DNA from: an uncultured Spartobacteria bacterium
GTDB lineage: Bacteria > Verrucomicrobiota > Verrucomicrobiia > Chthoniobacterales > Chthoniobacteraceae
DNA length: 32,324 bases
Assembly: GCA_903919125.1 (NCBI GenBank)
Contig: CAIXGS010000019.1
Location: 1 to 32,324 of the forward strand
Direction: 5' to 3'
The notes below the pieces were generated by a model. That model was not told the origin of the DNA. It did not search any database and saw nothing but the letters and a program-made list of their open reading frames with translations. Positions 18,403 to 26,881 of this stretch are shown here, one piece after another (positions within the stretch are counted from its first letter, which is position 1; the number at the start of each line of letters is the position of its first letter). The position numbers and the translations under genes were made by a program.

Positions 18403-21400
18403 GGAATCAAACCACCTTTCACAGACAGGAACCCACAAGCATCAAGCTCCAAATCCCACCCATGGATAGCCTTCTGAAGAGTTTCCAACCCCTCAATTTC
18501 CTCTTCCCAACCGTGCGCTCTTGCGGCCTCTGCTTGCCGGATTTGCTCAGCAATTCTAGCGCACTCAGCCTCAATGGAGGGTGCAAGCGAGATTGCAAAA
18601 AGTTTTTTTGCCTCGATACGCGCTTTCGCCTCTGCCCTATTCACAAGTGCCTCCCATCCCGAGTTGGCGTAATGGTCTGAGAGCACTTGAGTTCTTCCGT
18701 TGTTGAGCGTGAAATTCTGCCAAACCTTATTTTTCGTCTCGTTAGTCAACGACCTCCTCAGAGAGAGAAGTTCCAATGCAGTCGACGCCAATTGGAGGTC
18801 TTCCCCGACAAAGCAATGTTCGGTCCGTACGGCTAAAACCCGGTCCAAATGTTTCCGATGGCCCGGGTGCCGAGTAAGCAGACCGTAATCGCCAAACGGG
18901 CGATAAGAGAATTCGAATCCTCTCCACGGTGAATGGTCCACATGACACTCAACCGCATAAGTCCGTCCCTTTGTGGAATGGTTCAACGAGGCGCAAACCG
19001 CATCAAAGAACTCGTTTCCAACACTAAAGAATTCAAGATCTGGCCGCTCTTGGGCGATTTGTCGGCGGAATGTGCCTACACGGTCGGGTTGGACTCCATC
19101 TTGAGTGGCGGTTAATCGAATGGAACCCGCGGGAATCTGGTTCGGTCGGAAGTCCAAGATACATTTGTCAGGGAGGTCGCCTGTGGGCGGAAAGCCAAGT
19201 GCACCAGGACCGCAGACGAAACTGAACCAGTCGCAAAACGCCTCCTCAAGAGCGATGTCCCTGTCAGGAGTCGACTGTGCTCGACGAAATACCTCGGCGC
19301 TAACTCGATCGAGGGAAGCCTCATCGAGCACACCTTGAGCGTCGTCCTCGGATCGCTCGAGTTCGGCCCGCTCCTTGATGTCATCAACGAGCGCATTAAG
19401 GTCCTCGTAACCACCAGAGATTGCAGTCTTAGAAATCTTTGCCTCAAGTGCAGTGAGGGCGAACTCAAGCCCACTGATCGAGCGCGTAAAAATCTGAAAG
19501 CCAGATTCCAGACAGCGTAACCATCCGTCTTCCTCCTCACCAATTGAGAAAAGCACGTTGGAACAAACACTAGAAGTTTTGCGGCCTAAACGGTCTAATC
19601 GACCGATGCGCTGCTCTATCTTTGAGACACTCCAAGGAAGATCAAAGTGGATCAATTCATCGACAAACTGGAAGTTGCGGCCTTCTCCTCCAGTCTCATC
19701 GGAGACCATAAGCCAGCACTGAGGATCGCGCTTAAACCTCATCGCGGCCTTCTCTTTAGCCTTTGTTTCCATGTTCCAGGTAAACTGCGCAATACCTGCC
19801 GCCCCAAAAGTTTCAGACAAGTACTGCGCCAATTTCTCCCCTAGACCGAAGAAACCTGCAAAAATGATGAATTTTTTCGATGGAGTTTTCCTGTGCTGTT
19901 TTCGGAGGAAAGATATCAGGGTCGCAATCCTTGCCGAATTATCGGCTTTTTGGCTCCAGTTTTCTGCTGCGCGCTGAAGCGCAAGTAGCGCTTCGTCCTC
20001 CCATCGTTCTCTTACAGCCCCCAAAAGACCTGACGCATATTCACTCCAATTTTGATAGCCAATCTGACCACCAAACTCCAATAAGTTTGTTTCTTCCTCT
20101 GAATTGGAATTGAACACAGAGACAAACTCTGCGAAGCAACCGGGATCGCACAAGGAATGAAATAAGTGCCTCGTCAGCGGCAGTAAAACTCTATCTTCAA
20201 CCCCACATGCCTGCAGGCTTTGCAAAAAGGTGCGAACTGCGGAACTGGCGTCCAGCTCGAATTGGTCAGGATCATGCCCCAAGCGACACATCTTTCTATC
20301 AATCCGCAGGTCGGGTTCGACGTCGAAGAGTTGGCTTCGGCGATTTCGCAGAATGCGCCTGCTAATCCGATACCGATCGCCGATGTAATGCAACAAGGCA
20401 TGGACATCGCCTATAAACTTTGTTGGATCGGTTGGATCGAGTGACTCCGCCAAGGAAAGCAACTGTTCATCCTGTGCCAGTACCGGGAAAGAACACAATT
20501 CACTGATTTTTTCTATGATGCGGTCCGCGGACTGTTCTTCATCAGCGAATTCTCCGAGTCGCCTCGAAATATACCGGAGTTTTCGGCCTAGTTCGATTTG
20601 ACGGTCGTAAAGTTGCTTAAAGTTCGCCTGAACATCAGCACTGTCGATGTTGTAGCGATGCGGTTCAAGCAAAGCGAGTAGGCGCAGATATTCCTCTTCG
20701 CGGCGTTGGACTGGTATGGCACTGAGAAGAAGGCATCCCCGTGCATTTCGAGAAAGGCTTTGCGTTAGATCATATAGTTCAGGAAACTCGATTACGTGAT
20801 GGGTTTCATCTACGACAACCAAATCCCATTCACTCTCTTTGATTCGCGACGCAAACAGCAACGCGTCGGTGAACGATACAATCACCTTCCTCGGAATTTT
20901 CCCATAGGCCGCCGCCTCGAGGTGGAGTTCTAGCAGGCTAAAGACCTTGCCAGAAAACTTGGAATACAATTCGCAAAGCCACTGTTGGGTGAGTGTTCCT
21001 GGACATAGAATCAGAATGTTAGCGTCCGGTTTCTGCTCCAAGATATCGTGAATTACGATTCCAGCTTCTATCGTCTTGCCCAACCCAACCTCGTCCGCGA
21101 GCAGGTAACGAGGAATACGATCCATCAGAACCGTACCTGCGACATAAGCCTGGTGCGGTCGCAGATCGATGCGACTCGATAGCAAAGCGCGAAGCCCAAG
21201 AGCACCGCGTGCGCTTGCCCCCCAGGCGGTTAGAAGTGACTCCCGCTTCTGGAAAGTTCCATATCCCTCTAACTGAAGTTCCGCTAACGCTACCAGCGGA
21301 CATGTCACCGGGGGAAGTTCTACAGGGACCAAATCAACTTCGGACACTTCCCTCGAAATTCCGTCATCGAACTCGATTTGATAGCGGTGCGGTTCGTTTG

Positions 21401-21638
21401 CAATAACTGCGGCAAATATGCTTTTAATCCGACAGTCAATGTACTTTTCGGCCTCTTTAAGTTTACAAACGGTGTTAAGCGGTAGAAGCGCTCGTCTTAA
21501 ACTGGGTCTTCCACCAACTGTTCTAGCGAGTTCCTTCGGTTCGTTAACCGAAACAAAAAAAACAATAAACCGTCCCCCTTGATCGTTGAAGATCTTACCA
21601 ATACCGAAGCCGCTGTGCTTCACAATGAAACCAATCAT
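18399..21638 (-). CDS. dpdE: DpdE, SNF2-like helicase/translocase
   Basis: This 1079-aa SNF2-family protein has an N-terminal small beta domain (about 1-110, starting MIGFIVKHSGFGIGKIF), of the kind seen at the start of RapA/SNF2-like proteins. It is followed by ADEVGLGKTIEAG (about 181-193), VVDETHH (about 275-281), LLSAIP (about 304-309) and the C-terminal lobe motif EQRIGRLDRLG. A conserved GGEGRNFQ segment precedes motif VI. All ATPase motifs are intact. It is the first gene of the eight-gene minus-strand operon, 147 bp downstream of queD. DpdE is the SNF2-like member of Dpd clusters and probably moves along double-stranded DNA. The ATG at 21638 has no obvious Shine-Dalgarno sequence. Confidence 0.85.
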   Translation of the reverse strand: MIGFIVKHSGFGIGKIFNDQGGRFIVFFVSVNEPKELARTVGGRPSLRRALLPLNTVCKLKEAEKYIDCRIKSIFAAVIANEPHRYQIEFDDGISREVSEVDLVPVELPPVTCPLVALAELQLEGYGTFQKRESLLTAWGASARGALGLRALLSSRIDLRPHQAYVAGTVLMDRIPRYLLADEVGLGKTIEAGIVIHDILEQKPDANILILCPGTLTQQWLCELYSKFSGKVFSLLELHLEAAAYGKIPRKVIVSFTDALLFASRIKESEWDLVVVDETHHVIEFPELYDLTQSLSRNARGCLLLSAIPVQRREEEYLRLLALLEPHRYNIDSADVQANFKQLYDRQIELGRKLRYISRRLGEFADEEQSADRIIEKISELCSFPVLAQDEQLLSLAESLDPTDPTKFIGDVHALLHYIGDRYRISRRILRNRRSQLFDVEPDLRIDRKMCRLGHDPDQFELDASSAVRTFLQSLQACGVEDRVLLPLTRHLFHSLCDPGCFAEFVSVFNSNSEEETNLLEFGGQIGYQNWSEYASGLLGAVRERWEDEALLALQRAAENWSQKADNSARIATLISFLRKQHRKTPSKKFIIFAGFFGLGEKLAQYLSETFGAAGIAQFTWNMETKAKEKAAMRFKRDPQCWLMVSDETGGEGRNFQFVDELIHFDLPWSVSKIEQRIGRLDRLGRKTSSVCSNVLFSIGEEEDGWLRCLESGFQIFTRSISGLEFALTALEAKISKTAISGGYEDLNALVDDIKERAELERSEDDAQGVLDEASLDRVSAEVFRRAQSTPDRDIALEEAFCDWFSFVCGPGALGFPPTGDLPDKCILDFRPNQIPAGSIRLTATQDGVQPDRVGTFRRQIAQERPDLEFFSVGNEFFDAVCASLNHSTKGRTYAVECHVDHSPWRGFEFSYRPFGDYGLLTRHPGHRKHLDRVLAVRTEHCFVGEDLQLASTALELLSLRRSLTNETKNKVWQNFTLNNGRTQVLSDHYANSGWEALVNRAEAKARIEAKKLFAISLAPSIEAECARIAEQIRQAEAARAHGWEEEIEGLETLQKAIHGWDLELDACGFLSVKGGLIP

Positions 21639-21785
21639 AATGGCTAAAATTGGCTTCTGACGACATTGATGCGTACTAAATGCGAGTTCATGGTTCCAGT
21701 GCGGAAAAATCCGCCAAAGAGCACGCGCTTAGTGCATGTCGTCCAAGAGTAGAGCGAACAGTTGTGGAGGTCAGCAATATTTGGA
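21639..21785 (-). other. Intergenic gap between queD and dpdE
   Basis: This is the only sizeable gap inside the minus-strand run of que and dpd genes. It contains a small GCGGA-AAAA-TCCGC hairpin (21701-21714) with no T-tract on either strand, so it is not a convincing terminator. A promoter for the dpdE-dpdD operon might lie here, but no good -35/-10 pair was seen. Confidence 0.4.
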
Positions 21786-22241
21786 TCACTCCCCGTACTC
21801 TGCCCAAGCACTGGAGGTTTCCCACAGCCTGACAGACCGAAGCCGAACACTAGCTTGAAGGGGATAGCGAACATTCGGTTCAGACATATATCCCAAAAGA
21901 CTGGATGAGCAAACATCAAAGATAGTCTTGGCCATCAGTTCTGTTGTGGGGTCCTGCTTTTCAAATGGGATGATCCGGTCTCCGTAGGCTGCCTTGAAGG
22001 TCTGAAACATAGGATCATCGGTGTTCATGGCCATGGCATGGTCCCATGCATCCAGAAACTCCCCCATGAGTTCCTTGATGATCTTGAAATCGCAGACCAT
22101 CTCGTTGGCATCCAATTGCTCTGCTTCCAAAACAAACTCGACCTTCCGGGTGTGCCCGTGGGGGAACTTACACTTGTCGGGATGTTTGGAGAGCATGTGA
22201 CCACTCTCGATTTCGATGGTTTTGCAGATTCGGTAAGGCAT
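21786..22241 (-). CDS. queD: 6-carboxytetrahydropterin synthase QueD
   Basis: This 151-aa PTPS-family enzyme converts dihydroneopterin triphosphate to 6-carboxytetrahydropterin in preQ0 synthesis. Zinc and catalytic residues are visible: His15 in ESGHML, then CKFPHGH with Cys24, His28 and His30, then WDHAMAMN (Asp67-His68), then DPTTELMA and the terminal VRLWETSSAWAEY, all typical of QueD. The frame runs upstream to 22322, but the ATG at 22241 gives the family's usual N-terminus and lies 4 bp after the queE stop. It is third in queC-queE-queD and feeds base precursor to DpdA. No FolE is seen in the window. Confidence 0.95.
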   Translation of the reverse strand: MPYRICKTIEIESGHMLSKHPDKCKFPHGHTRKVEFVLEAEQLDANEMVCDFKIIKELMGEFLDAWDHAMAMNTDDPMFQTFKAAYGDRIIPFEKQDPTTELMAKTIFDVCSSSLLGYMSEPNVRYPLQASVRLRSVRLWETSSAWAEYGE

Positions 22242-22245
22242 GGGA

Positions 22246-22941
22246 TTAGGTTCCGCGTTTGTTGCCAAAGAGCTCAACGTGCAGGCGGTTTGCGAAACGG
22301 TACCCGCGATCTTTACAGACACCGATGATAAAGTCAGTCCGGTCCCTTAAGGTTTTGAGCGAAGTGCCTTCGGGCATGAGTTGGATTTTATGAGCAGGAA
22401 TCGGAAAAGGGAGCCGTGAGATAAGATCCTCCAATTCGGCAAGGTCCTCAGGGGATTGGACAACAAACTTAAACTGGAAGGAATAACACGACGCCCAAGC
22501 CGCAAGTACCTCAGGCTGAAACCTGATGGCATCGTGTTTTGCACGCCAGGACTCGGTAATTTCACCCGAGATTGGAGTGGAGTTGCCCAGCTTTGGACTG
22601 ATCGATGCCAGATCGCACGCAATCCCCTCCGGAGGAATGGTGCCTGCCGTCTCGATGGTGATATGCTTGCCCCGCGCCTTCAGGGCTAACGCGAGCGCAT
22701 GGATATCCTTGGCAACCATCGGTTCGCCACCTGTAAGAACCACATGCGCCGCGGGGAATGCACAGACATGATCGACGATCTCTGCTACGGATTTGTGCTC
22801 TCCTTCAGGGCTCCAAGACGCGTATTTCGTGTCGCACCAGCGGCATCGAAGATTGCAACCGGACGTCCGCACAAAGACCGACGGCACACCGGTCAGTTCG
22901 CCTTCTCCCTGAATCGAGTAAAAGATTTCAGAAATCAACAT
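22246..22941 (-). CDS. queE: 7-carboxy-7-deazaguanine synthase QueE
   Basis: This 231-aa radical SAM enzyme contracts the pterin ring to 7-carboxy-7-deazaguanine. The N-terminus reads YSIQGEGELTGVPSVFVRTSG, followed by the cluster motif C29-x3-C33-x2-C36 (CNLRCRWC) and VLTGGEPM. Length and motif spacing fit QueE. The ATG at 22941 lies 2 bp after the queC stop. It needs S-adenosylmethionine, which is of interest because a MetK-like gene lies about 1.2 kb upstream in the same direction. Confidence 0.94.
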   Translation of the reverse strand: MLISEIFYSIQGEGELTGVPSVFVRTSGCNLRCRWCDTKYASWSPEGEHKSVAEIVDHVCAFPAAHVVLTGGEPMVAKDIHALALALKARGKHITIETAGTIPPEGIACDLASISPKLGNSTPISGEITESWRAKHDAIRFQPEVLAAWASCYSFQFKFVVQSPEDLAELEDLISRLPFPIPAHKIQLMPEGTSLKTLRDRTDFIIGVCKDRGYRFANRLHVELFGNKRGT

Positions 22942-22943
22942 AC

Positions 22944-23633
22944 TCAGGACTGGGACGGCTTCTCAGGGAGGGGAGCAAGACTTGCGTAATCAGTGGGATC
23001 CGAAATACCGGTAAGCATGAACGCCTCCCGACGTTCTACGCAGGTTCCGCAGGTCCCGCAGTGAATTTCTCCCCCCTTGTAACAGGACCATGTTTGGGCG
23101 AAATCAACACCCAACGAGTGCCCTCGTGCGGCAATCTGGGCTTTTGTCAGGTGAATAAATGGACGCAGAACCTGAATCTCAGCGTAAGTTCCCAACCGGA
23201 TGGAATCGCTGATGGACTGCATAAAATCCTCCCGACAGTCCGGGTAGATGGCATGGTCACCGGAGTGGGCAGCAATGACCAGAGCCGAGGCGCCCACGCT
23301 TTCGGCGAATCCGGCGGCGACCGCGAGCATGATGCCATTCCGAAAGGGCACAACCGTCTGTTTCATGTTCGCCTCCTCGTAGTGCCCGTCGGGGATCGCC
23401 CCACCTGACTGCAGAAGATCGGAGCGGAAGAGTTGGTTTATAAAGTCCAACCGAATCGTGTGATGCGGGACCCCGAGTCGAGTCGCGTGCTTCACGGCGA
23501 AAGGAATCTCCAGCGGATTGTGCTTCGAGCCGTAATCAAAGCTCAAAGCGCCCACCACTTCATGCTCCTTTTCCGCATGGTAGAGCGCAGAAACGGAATC
23601 CATCCCACCACTTAGAAGAACGACGACTTTCAT
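22944..23633 (-). CDS. queC: 7-cyano-7-deazaguanine synthase QueC
   Basis: This 229-aa ATP-dependent enzyme makes preQ0 from 7-carboxy-7-deazaguanine and ammonia. It has the PP-loop LLSGGMDSVSA at the N-terminus, SFDYGSKH, and the C-terminal zinc site Cys184, Cys192, Cys195 and Cys198 (HCGTCGTCVERREAF). The frame runs upstream to 23849, but only the ATG at 23633 gives the usual MKxVVLLSGGMDS start. No Shine-Dalgarno sequence is visible. It is the first of the three que genes and is separated by 106 bp from the upstream unknown gene. Confidence 0.95.
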   Translation of the reverse strand: MKVVVLLSGGMDSVSALYHAEKEHEVVGALSFDYGSKHNPLEIPFAVKHATRLGVPHHTIRLDFINQLFRSDLLQSGGAIPDGHYEEANMKQTVVPFRNGIMLAVAAGFAESVGASALVIAAHSGDHAIYPDCREDFMQSISDSIRLGTYAEIQVLRPFIHLTKAQIAARGHSLGVDFAQTWSCYKGGEIHCGTCGTCVERREAFMLTGISDPTDYASLAPLPEKPSQS

Positions 23634-23739
23634 GAGACTCACGCTAACATGGAACTCGGTTGAATATCCAAGAGACTCAGAAGTTATCTGTGTTTGTACC
23701 AGTGAACCGAATTTTCCCACGGCTTTACCTCTTCCGGCC

Positions 23740-24156
23740 CTACAGAAGCTCAAGCGCACCTTCGGTGTCATCTCGGGAAAGAAGCGTCTCGATGGCCTGC
23801 ACGCGCTCCGCTTCGGGCCAGATGGTCCACCCTGAATAGTTGCACCCAAGGGTTCCCGCGCCCTGCGTCATGTGTGCCCAACCGCCACCAAATCCCCAAC
23901 TCTTTTTGGGTGCACCGTGGATGTAGTCGGGAACGTAAAGGTATTTGAGCGGCACAATCAATCCGCCAACCCCAATTTCTGTGATCGTGAGGTTCTCGAT
24001 TTTGGCGAGGCAGATGAACCGCTCACAGTAGATCACTTTGTTTTCGTGCAGATTCTCAAAAAATGGTGTCCACACGGAGCGTCTAAATACGGCATCACCG
24101 CCACTGCCCTGTAATGCCGGGCCAGGGTATTTTGCGAGCAAGTCGTTCAGTCTCAT
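23740..24156 (-). CDS. Unknown 138-aa protein between MetK-like gene and queC
   Basis: This 138-aa protein is not recognised. It is rich in aromatic residues and glycine in its second half (GAPKKSWGFGGGWAHM and GTLGCNYSGWTIWP) and has a short acidic tail. No transmembrane segment, signal peptide or known catalytic motif is seen. It starts 27 bp after the MetK-like stop and ends 106 bp before queC, on the same strand, so it probably belongs to the same transcript as the MoxR-VWA-MetK genes. Coding status is supported by tight spacing and by the lack of a better frame, not by homology. Confidence 0.6.
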   Translation of the reverse strand: MRLNDLLAKYPGPALQGSGGDAVFRRSVWTPFFENLHENKVIYCERFICLAKIENLTITEIGVGGLIVPLKYLYVPDYIHGAPKKSWGFGGGWAHMTQGAGTLGCNYSGWTIWPEAERVQAIETLLSRDDTEGALELL

Positions 24157-24183
24157 AATGCTTTTTGGATAAAGTTCAGTTTC

Positions 24184-25296
24184 TTATTGCTCCCACGAGT
24201 GCGTCTGGTGTGCGAAGTACCCACGCAACAAGTCAGCGCGCCAGTCCCGCTCAGTCAGCTCGAGGTCGCGCACAATCTGTTTGATTGAAAACCAGTCCTC
24301 CACGGGCAGTTCCTCCCTCGGTAGTTGAAGACGCACGCCTCCCGTGCTTGTCACCGCTTCCACAAGAAACGGGGCGTCCCCACCGGGTGCCCAGCCCAAG
24401 GTGACCGTGGCCTCGTCCGCTCCAGCCCGCACCAACTGCTTGGCAAGTTGCCGTGCGCGTAGTGCGCCGCATTTGTCGATCTTGTGCGGGTCCTTGCCCG
24501 AAAGTGCGCCGCCTCCAATCGGCACCAACGGACCGTAGTGGTCGATGACCAGCTTCTTGCCAGACAGGCCATTGTCCCCCTCAGGTCCGCCGATGGCGAA
24601 TTCCCCTGCCCCGTTGAGAACCAGTTTGCGCGGATTGAAGTGGGTTGAGATTCCGTTCAATCCGGAGGCTTCCAGCTCCTCGAGGATTTGCAACAGATGC
24701 GGCCACAACAGGCGGTGCTGCTCCTCCTGCGCTAGTCCGGGGCGGTGCAGAATGCTCAGCACAAGACGGTCCCAATCCAACCCACCGGCGTGTTCCTCGA
24801 GTGAAGCGAGAATTTTAAAATCAGGTCCGAAGATGGCGGCCAACTCAGGGTCACTCCTCACAATTTTGAACAGTCTTCTGCCAAGCTCACCAGCCACCCA
24901 ATGCGCCGTCGGCAGATGGTTGGTTGCCTCCGAATTGCAGGCATACCCGACCACGACATTCTGATCGTCGGAAAACGGGCGGATATCCGACTCCAACGCC
25001 GGCAACTCTTCCTCGCAAAGGTCATCGACGATCCTCAGTTTGGCTGGGTCGGGAATCCATTGGTCGCCGTATCCCGCAGCCTCATAGACTTCCCGAACAA
25101 TCCGGTGGCTATCAACCGGATCAGCTCCAGCGGCGACGCGGCCGTCAATGAAGACCACATCTCTGTGGACGGCCACCTCAACACCCACAAGGGCGTCTGG
25201 GCGTTGCCGTACGGCCTCAGTGACGATGCCCTCGGCAATGGCATCCGCAAGACGGTCGGGGTGACCGGGTGAAACATATTCAGCGTAGATTTTCAT
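24184..25296 (-). CDS. Divergent S-adenosylmethionine synthetase-like protein
   Basis: This 370-aa protein has the three-part MetK pattern. VSPGHPDRLADAI (about 8-20) matches ES.S.GHPDK.AD. DDQNVVVGYACNSE (about 110-123) matches GDQG..FGYA..E. NGAGEFAIGGPEGDNGLSG (about 228-246), with PIGGGALSGKDPHKIDK (about 259-275), matches the FVIGGP.GD.GLTGRK and HGGGAFSGKDPTKVDRS segments. Several near-invariant positions differ: GDQG is DDQN, HGGG is IGGG, and the final region is shortened. It probably binds ATP and methionine, but it may be an altered or specialised enzyme and not the housekeeping MetK. It starts 7 bp after the VWA gene and is thus co-transcribed with the MoxR-VWA module. SAM supply to QueE or another partner is possible but unproven. 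Confidence 0.85.
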   Translation of the reverse strand: MKIYAEYVSPGHPDRLADAIAEGIVTEAVRQRPDALVGVEVAVHRDVVFIDGRVAAGADPVDSHRIVREVYEAAGYGDQWIPDPAKLRIVDDLCEEELPALESDIRPFSDDQNVVVGYACNSEATNHLPTAHWVAGELGRRLFKIVRSDPELAAIFGPDFKILASLEEHAGGLDWDRLVLSILHRPGLAQEEQHRLLWPHLLQILEELEASGLNGISTHFNPRKLVLNGAGEFAIGGPEGDNGLSGKKLVIDHYGPLVPIGGGALSGKDPHKIDKCGALRARQLAKQLVRAGADEATVTLGWAPGGDAPFLVEAVTSTGGVRLQLPREELPVEDWFSIKQIVRDLELTERDWRADLLRGYFAHQTHSWEQ

Positions 25297-25303
25297 GGAG
25301 TGT

Positions 25304-26881
25304 TTAGGGTTTGGGCAGTTGGTTGAGTTCGGAAATCCAAGGCTTGAGATCGGCGTCGTACGCGGGATAAGTCAGCGCGGCTACCGTGCGTATTTTTGCG
25401 AGACTGGAAAGGAGGTGGCTTCGCGCAGAACCCACATAACCGTCAGTCACGATGAGGATAACCTTCGGTCGCTTTTTAGCTGGAATGGAGGCGGCATGAA
25501 CCAGCACCGCGTTGATGTCAGTGCCCTGCGTGTTGGCAAAGGTGGCCCTCGTGAGGTTGCTTCCCTTGACCTCGCTGACCACCGTGGAAAAGGCGAACAC
25601 CTTGAGTTCGCCCCTGCGGAAGGGTTCACGGCAGGCTGCGGTCAGATACGGCAGGTAACCCGACATGGAGCCGCTCACATCAAGGTAGAGATGCACCACC
25701 GGCACCCGCTTCGGTCGTGGGCGGATTTGGCAATCCAGAGAACGGTAGATGAGGGGCGTGCGGCCCGTGATGGCTTTGAGGGCCGTCACCCGTCGGTCCC
25801 GTTCGTCGGGTACGACCGATTCGCGCACAAACTCCGTGATCGTTAATTCGCGCCGATAGACCGCCGGTCCCCGCCCTGAATGGATGCCGCAGCGCCGCAG
25901 CAAGCCCTTGAATGCTTTGGTAAACGCCGACCCGGGCTTTTCTTCGTGGTTGAGTTGAAAAGCCCCCGCGCTCCTTCCTTCGTCACGCCCTGCAATCCGG
26001 AATGGCGGGGGAGGCCAACCTTCCACAATTCGCCGGATGACGCCGGTGAGAAGCGGATCCGCGGCTTCCCCGCCATCGTGGTTTCCAAGCAGCTTTACCT
26101 TTAGTTCGCTCCCTGCAACCGCAGGCGCGTCGTCCTCTTCGGTCGAAGACGCATCCCGCTTATCCTCGTCAATTTGGTGCTCAAGTCGGCCTGACTTGGA
26201 TACGGCCTCTTCTCCGTCGCTGCCCTTGCCTTCCTCGGTCGGCGGCGGAGTCTGCGCCTTCACTTCTCCCGTAATTTGAACTTGGAAGGCTCCGGAATCG
26301 TCATGCTTCCCAAAAGAGCGTCGCAACAGGCGATAAATGTCGTGGTAAGTCAGGGCATCATCACTTTCGCCATACAGCAGACGAATCACGCGGGCTTCTT
26401 CCTCGGGCAGATTGACGAGCGCGGCTTCAAAAGAACCCGGCCAACCGGGAGGAGGTCGCAGCAACCTGGCGGGAAAATCCTCCCACGCGTTGGTTGAGGT
26501 AAACAAACGAACGCCGACGCTCCTGCCCACGGTGCGGCTAAGGATCGAGTTGATCACCGCATCAAACGCGATGTTATCAATCCGGTCGACCCTCGGAAAT
26601 AGCCGCGTGTGCCCGAGAATGACATGGTGCAATTCGTGAAGAATCAGCAAAAACAGATCACCGTCGTCCGCGCAGTACTCTTCCACAAAATGGCGGTTGA
26701 GAAGAAGTTTCGGCGTGTCTCTGCATTCCACACAGGCCGTTTCGGTTTGGTCGCTGTATTCGATATCGAGCAGGCCGAATAGCTTTTCGAGCTGATAGGA
26801 AGCCGAGGGCAGGACATTGAAGATTCTGGCGCGAACTTCAGCGGCATCGGCGTTGCGGGGTTTGTTATATAAAAGGTTCAT
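25304..26881 (-). CDS. Metallopeptidase-like (DUF2201-type)/VWA-domain protein
   Basis: This 525-aa protein has an N-terminal zinc-peptidase-like domain, with LHELHHVILGH (HExxH at 82-86 and a further His91). A charged, low-complexity linker follows (about 205-265). The C-terminal von Willebrand A domain has the MIDAS motif DVSGS (about 401-405) and later VTDGYVG. This DUF2201-VWA architecture is the usual partner of MoxR AAA+ ATPases. The frame is open to 27118, but the ATG at 26881 overlaps the previous TAA by one base and starts at a sensible N-terminus (MNLLYNKP). It probably acts with the MoxR ATPase as a chaperone or remodelling pair. Both motifs look intact, so metal binding and possible peptidase activity are plausible. 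Confidence 0.88.
   Translation of the reverse strand: MNLLYNKPRNADAAEVRARIFNVLPSASYQLEKLFGLLDIEYSDQTETACVECRDTPKLLLNRHFVEEYCADDGDLFLLILHELHHVILGHTRLFPRVDRIDNIAFDAVINSILSRTVGRSVGVRLFTSTNAWEDFPARLLRPPPGWPGSFEAALVNLPEEEARVIRLLYGESDDALTYHDIYRLLRRSFGKHDDSGAFQVQITGEVKAQTPPPTEEGKGSDGEEAVSKSGRLEHQIDEDKRDASSTEEDDAPAVAGSELKVKLLGNHDGGEAADPLLTGVIRRIVEGWPPPPFRIAGRDEGRSAGAFQLNHEEKPGSAFTKAFKGLLRRCGIHSGRGPAVYRRELTITEFVRESVVPDERDRRVTALKAITGRTPLIYRSLDCQIRPRPKRVPVVHLYLDVSGSMSGYLPYLTAACREPFRRGELKVFAFSTVVSEVKGSNLTRATFANTQGTDINAVLVHAASIPAKKRPKVILIVTDGYVGSARSHLLSSLAKIRTVAALTYPAYDADLKPWISELNQLPKP

Noticed and set aside
21701-21714. GCGGA-AAAA-TCCGC hairpin after queD as a terminator
   Set aside because: The stem is only 5 bp and there is no T-run on either strand.
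21644-21919. Minus-strand ORF of 91 codons overlapping the queD end
   Set aside because: It runs out of frame over the C-terminus of queD and the gap before dpdE; the composition is not protein-like and queD is certain.
24184-25296. Calling this the housekeeping metK
   Set aside because: Changed near-invariant residues, shortened tail and operon context with MoxR-VWA argue for a specialised paralog.
25295-25846. Plus-strand ORF of 183 codons
   Set aside because: It is antisense to the VWA domain coding region with high GC, where antisense frames stay open by codon bias.
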